Below the pieces are notes generated by a model. It did no database searches, had not been told where the DNA came from, and was given only the letters and a program-made list of their open reading frames with translations. From Paracoccaceae bacterium (GTDB lineage Bacteria > Pseudomonadota > Alphaproteobacteria > Rhodobacterales > Rhodobacteraceae), in NCBI GenBank assembly GCA_027080755.1, contig JALWQC010000193.1:1-6774 (forward strand): a DNA stretch of 6,774 bases. Reading direction: 5' to 3'. Below are positions 5,838-6,774 of the stretch, piece after piece (position 1 is the first letter of the stretch; each line of letters starts with the position of its first letter). Position numbers and translations under genes: made by a program.

Positions 5838-6774
5838 AAGTTGGTGACCAACATTACCGCTCTATCTGGTATGACGAGGGCGAGAACACCGTAAAGATCA
5901 TCGACCAGCGCTGGCTGCCGCATGAATTCCGCGTGGTGGATCTGAAAACCCGCGCCGATTTCGCCACCGCGATCCGCGATATGTGGGTGCGCGGGGCGCC
6001 GCTGATCGGGGCCACGGCCGCCTTTGCCATGTCCGAGGAAATGAAACGCGACCCCTCGGACGCCAATCTGGATGCCGCCTGGGACGAATTGCACGAAACC
6101 CGCCCGACCGCGATCAACCTTCGCTGGGCGCTGGACGAAATGCGCAACCTGCTGAAACCCCTGCCCGAGGGCGAGCGCGCCGCCGCCGCCCACAAGCGGG
6201 CGCTGGAAATCAACGACGAGGATGTGGAAACCAACCGCATGATCGGCGTGCATGGTCTGGAAATCATCCGCGAGATTGCCGCGAAAAAGAAGCCGGGCGA
6301 GGTGGTCAACATCCTGACCCACTGCAACGCCGGCTGGCTGGCAACCGTGGACTGGGGCACGGCTACCAGCCCGATGTATCACGCGGTGCAGGACGGCATC
6401 CCGATCCATGTCTGGGTCGATGAAACCCGCCCGCGCAACCAGGGCGCCCTGCTGACGGCCTGGGAAATGAACAGCCACGGCATTCCGCATCATCTGATCG
6501 TGGACAACGCCGGCGGCCATCTGATGCAGCACGGCGAGGTTGATCTGGTGATTGTCGGCACCGACCGCACCACCGCGCATGGCGACGTGTGCAACAAGAT
6601 CGGCACCTACCTGAAGGCCCTTGCCGCGCGCGATAACGGGGTGCCCTCCTATGTGGCGCTGCCGTCTCCGACGATTGACTGGACGGTAAAGGACGGCGTG
6701 GCCGAAATTCCGATCGAGGAACGCACGGACGCCGAGGTTACGCGCGTTCAGGGCAAGCTGGAGGACGGCACCGT
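5834..6774 (+). CDS. mtnA: 5-methylthioribose-1-phosphate isomerase, 3' end beyond window
   Basis: The first 313 residues are present; the family is normally about 360, so roughly 50 C-terminal residues lie past the right edge. The enzyme isomerises MTR-1-phosphate (the MtnK product) to methylthioribulose-1-phosphate and is related to eIF2B regulatory subunits. Family marks are [13 protein letters not shown] (51-63), [13 protein letters not shown] (159-171) with the catalytic Cys-164, [17 protein letters not shown] (195-211), and [19 protein letters not shown] (241-259) with the catalytic Asp-244. The last motif has GTDR and His-249 where many homologues have GADR and Asn; the catalytic Asp itself is kept. 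SPTIDWTV (278-285) and IPIEER (292-297) are further family segments. It starts 4 nt inside the mtnK stop, in one operon with it. A 5-deoxyribose-1-phosphate isomerase role is a possible second activity. Confidence 0.95.
   Translation, partial: MKVGDQHYRSIWYDEGENTVKIIDQRWLPHEFRVVDLKTRADFATAIRDMWVRGAPLIGATAAFAMSEEMKRDPSDANLDAAWDELHETRPTAINLRWALDEMRNLLKPLPEGERAAAAHKRALEINDEDVETNRMIGVHGLEIIREIAAKKKPGEVVNILTHCNAGWLATVDWGTATSPMYHAVQDGIPIHVWVDETRPRNQGALLTAWEMNSHGIPHHLIVDNAGGHLMQHGEVDLVIVGTDRTTAHGDVCNKIGTYLKALAARDNGVPSYVALPSPTIDWTVKDGVAEIPIEERTDAEVTRVQGKLEDGT

Noticed and set aside
5558..6580. Minus-strand open frame (340 codons) opposite mtnK/mtnA
   Set aside because: It spans the junction of two real genes on the other strand and has no recognisable motif.

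Overview
The window is high-GC, tightly packed bacterial DNA, most consistent with an alphaproteobacterium, probably a Rhodobacterales-type organism. That placement rests on codon use, the style of the sugar ABC transporter and the variant signature of the isomerase; no rRNA or other phylogenetic marker is present. There are seven protein genes: five complete and two cut by the window edges.

Layout. A divergent promoter region at about 4440-4571 splits the window. Rightward (+) lie mtnK (5-methylthioribose kinase, 4572-5837) and mtnA (5-methylthioribose-1-phosphate isomerase, from 5834 and cut at the right edge), coupled by a 4-nt ATGA overlap. Leftward (-) lie a ribose-type ABC transporter (double-NBD ATPase 4439-2916, permease 2932-1880, Tat-like periplasmic binding protein 1846-797), a GC-rich hairpin followed by TTTT (770-741), and a small RbsD/FucU-family sugar mutarotase (721-278). 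At the left edge, after a 131-bp gap, the first 48 codons of an unrelated single-pass membrane protein run off the window (146-1).

How it fits together. The transporter probably imports a pentose-like compound. From context the best candidates are 5-methylthioribose, or the related 5-deoxyribose. FucU-like proteins interconvert sugar anomers or ring forms, so this one could supply the form the kinase uses. MtnK phosphorylates C1 and MtnA isomerises the product to the ribulose 1-phosphate. The later steps (the methionine-salvage enzymes, or a class II aldolase as in the DHAP shunt) would lie beyond the right edge and are not visible.

Regulation. A 30-bp imperfect inverted repeat (12 of 15 positions matching) sits in the divergent region. 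Each half carries a perfect TTGACA -35-like hexamer, one facing each way, so a single regulator could control uptake and catabolism together. No regulator gene is in the window. I found no RNA gene, CRISPR array, insertion sequence or riboswitch.
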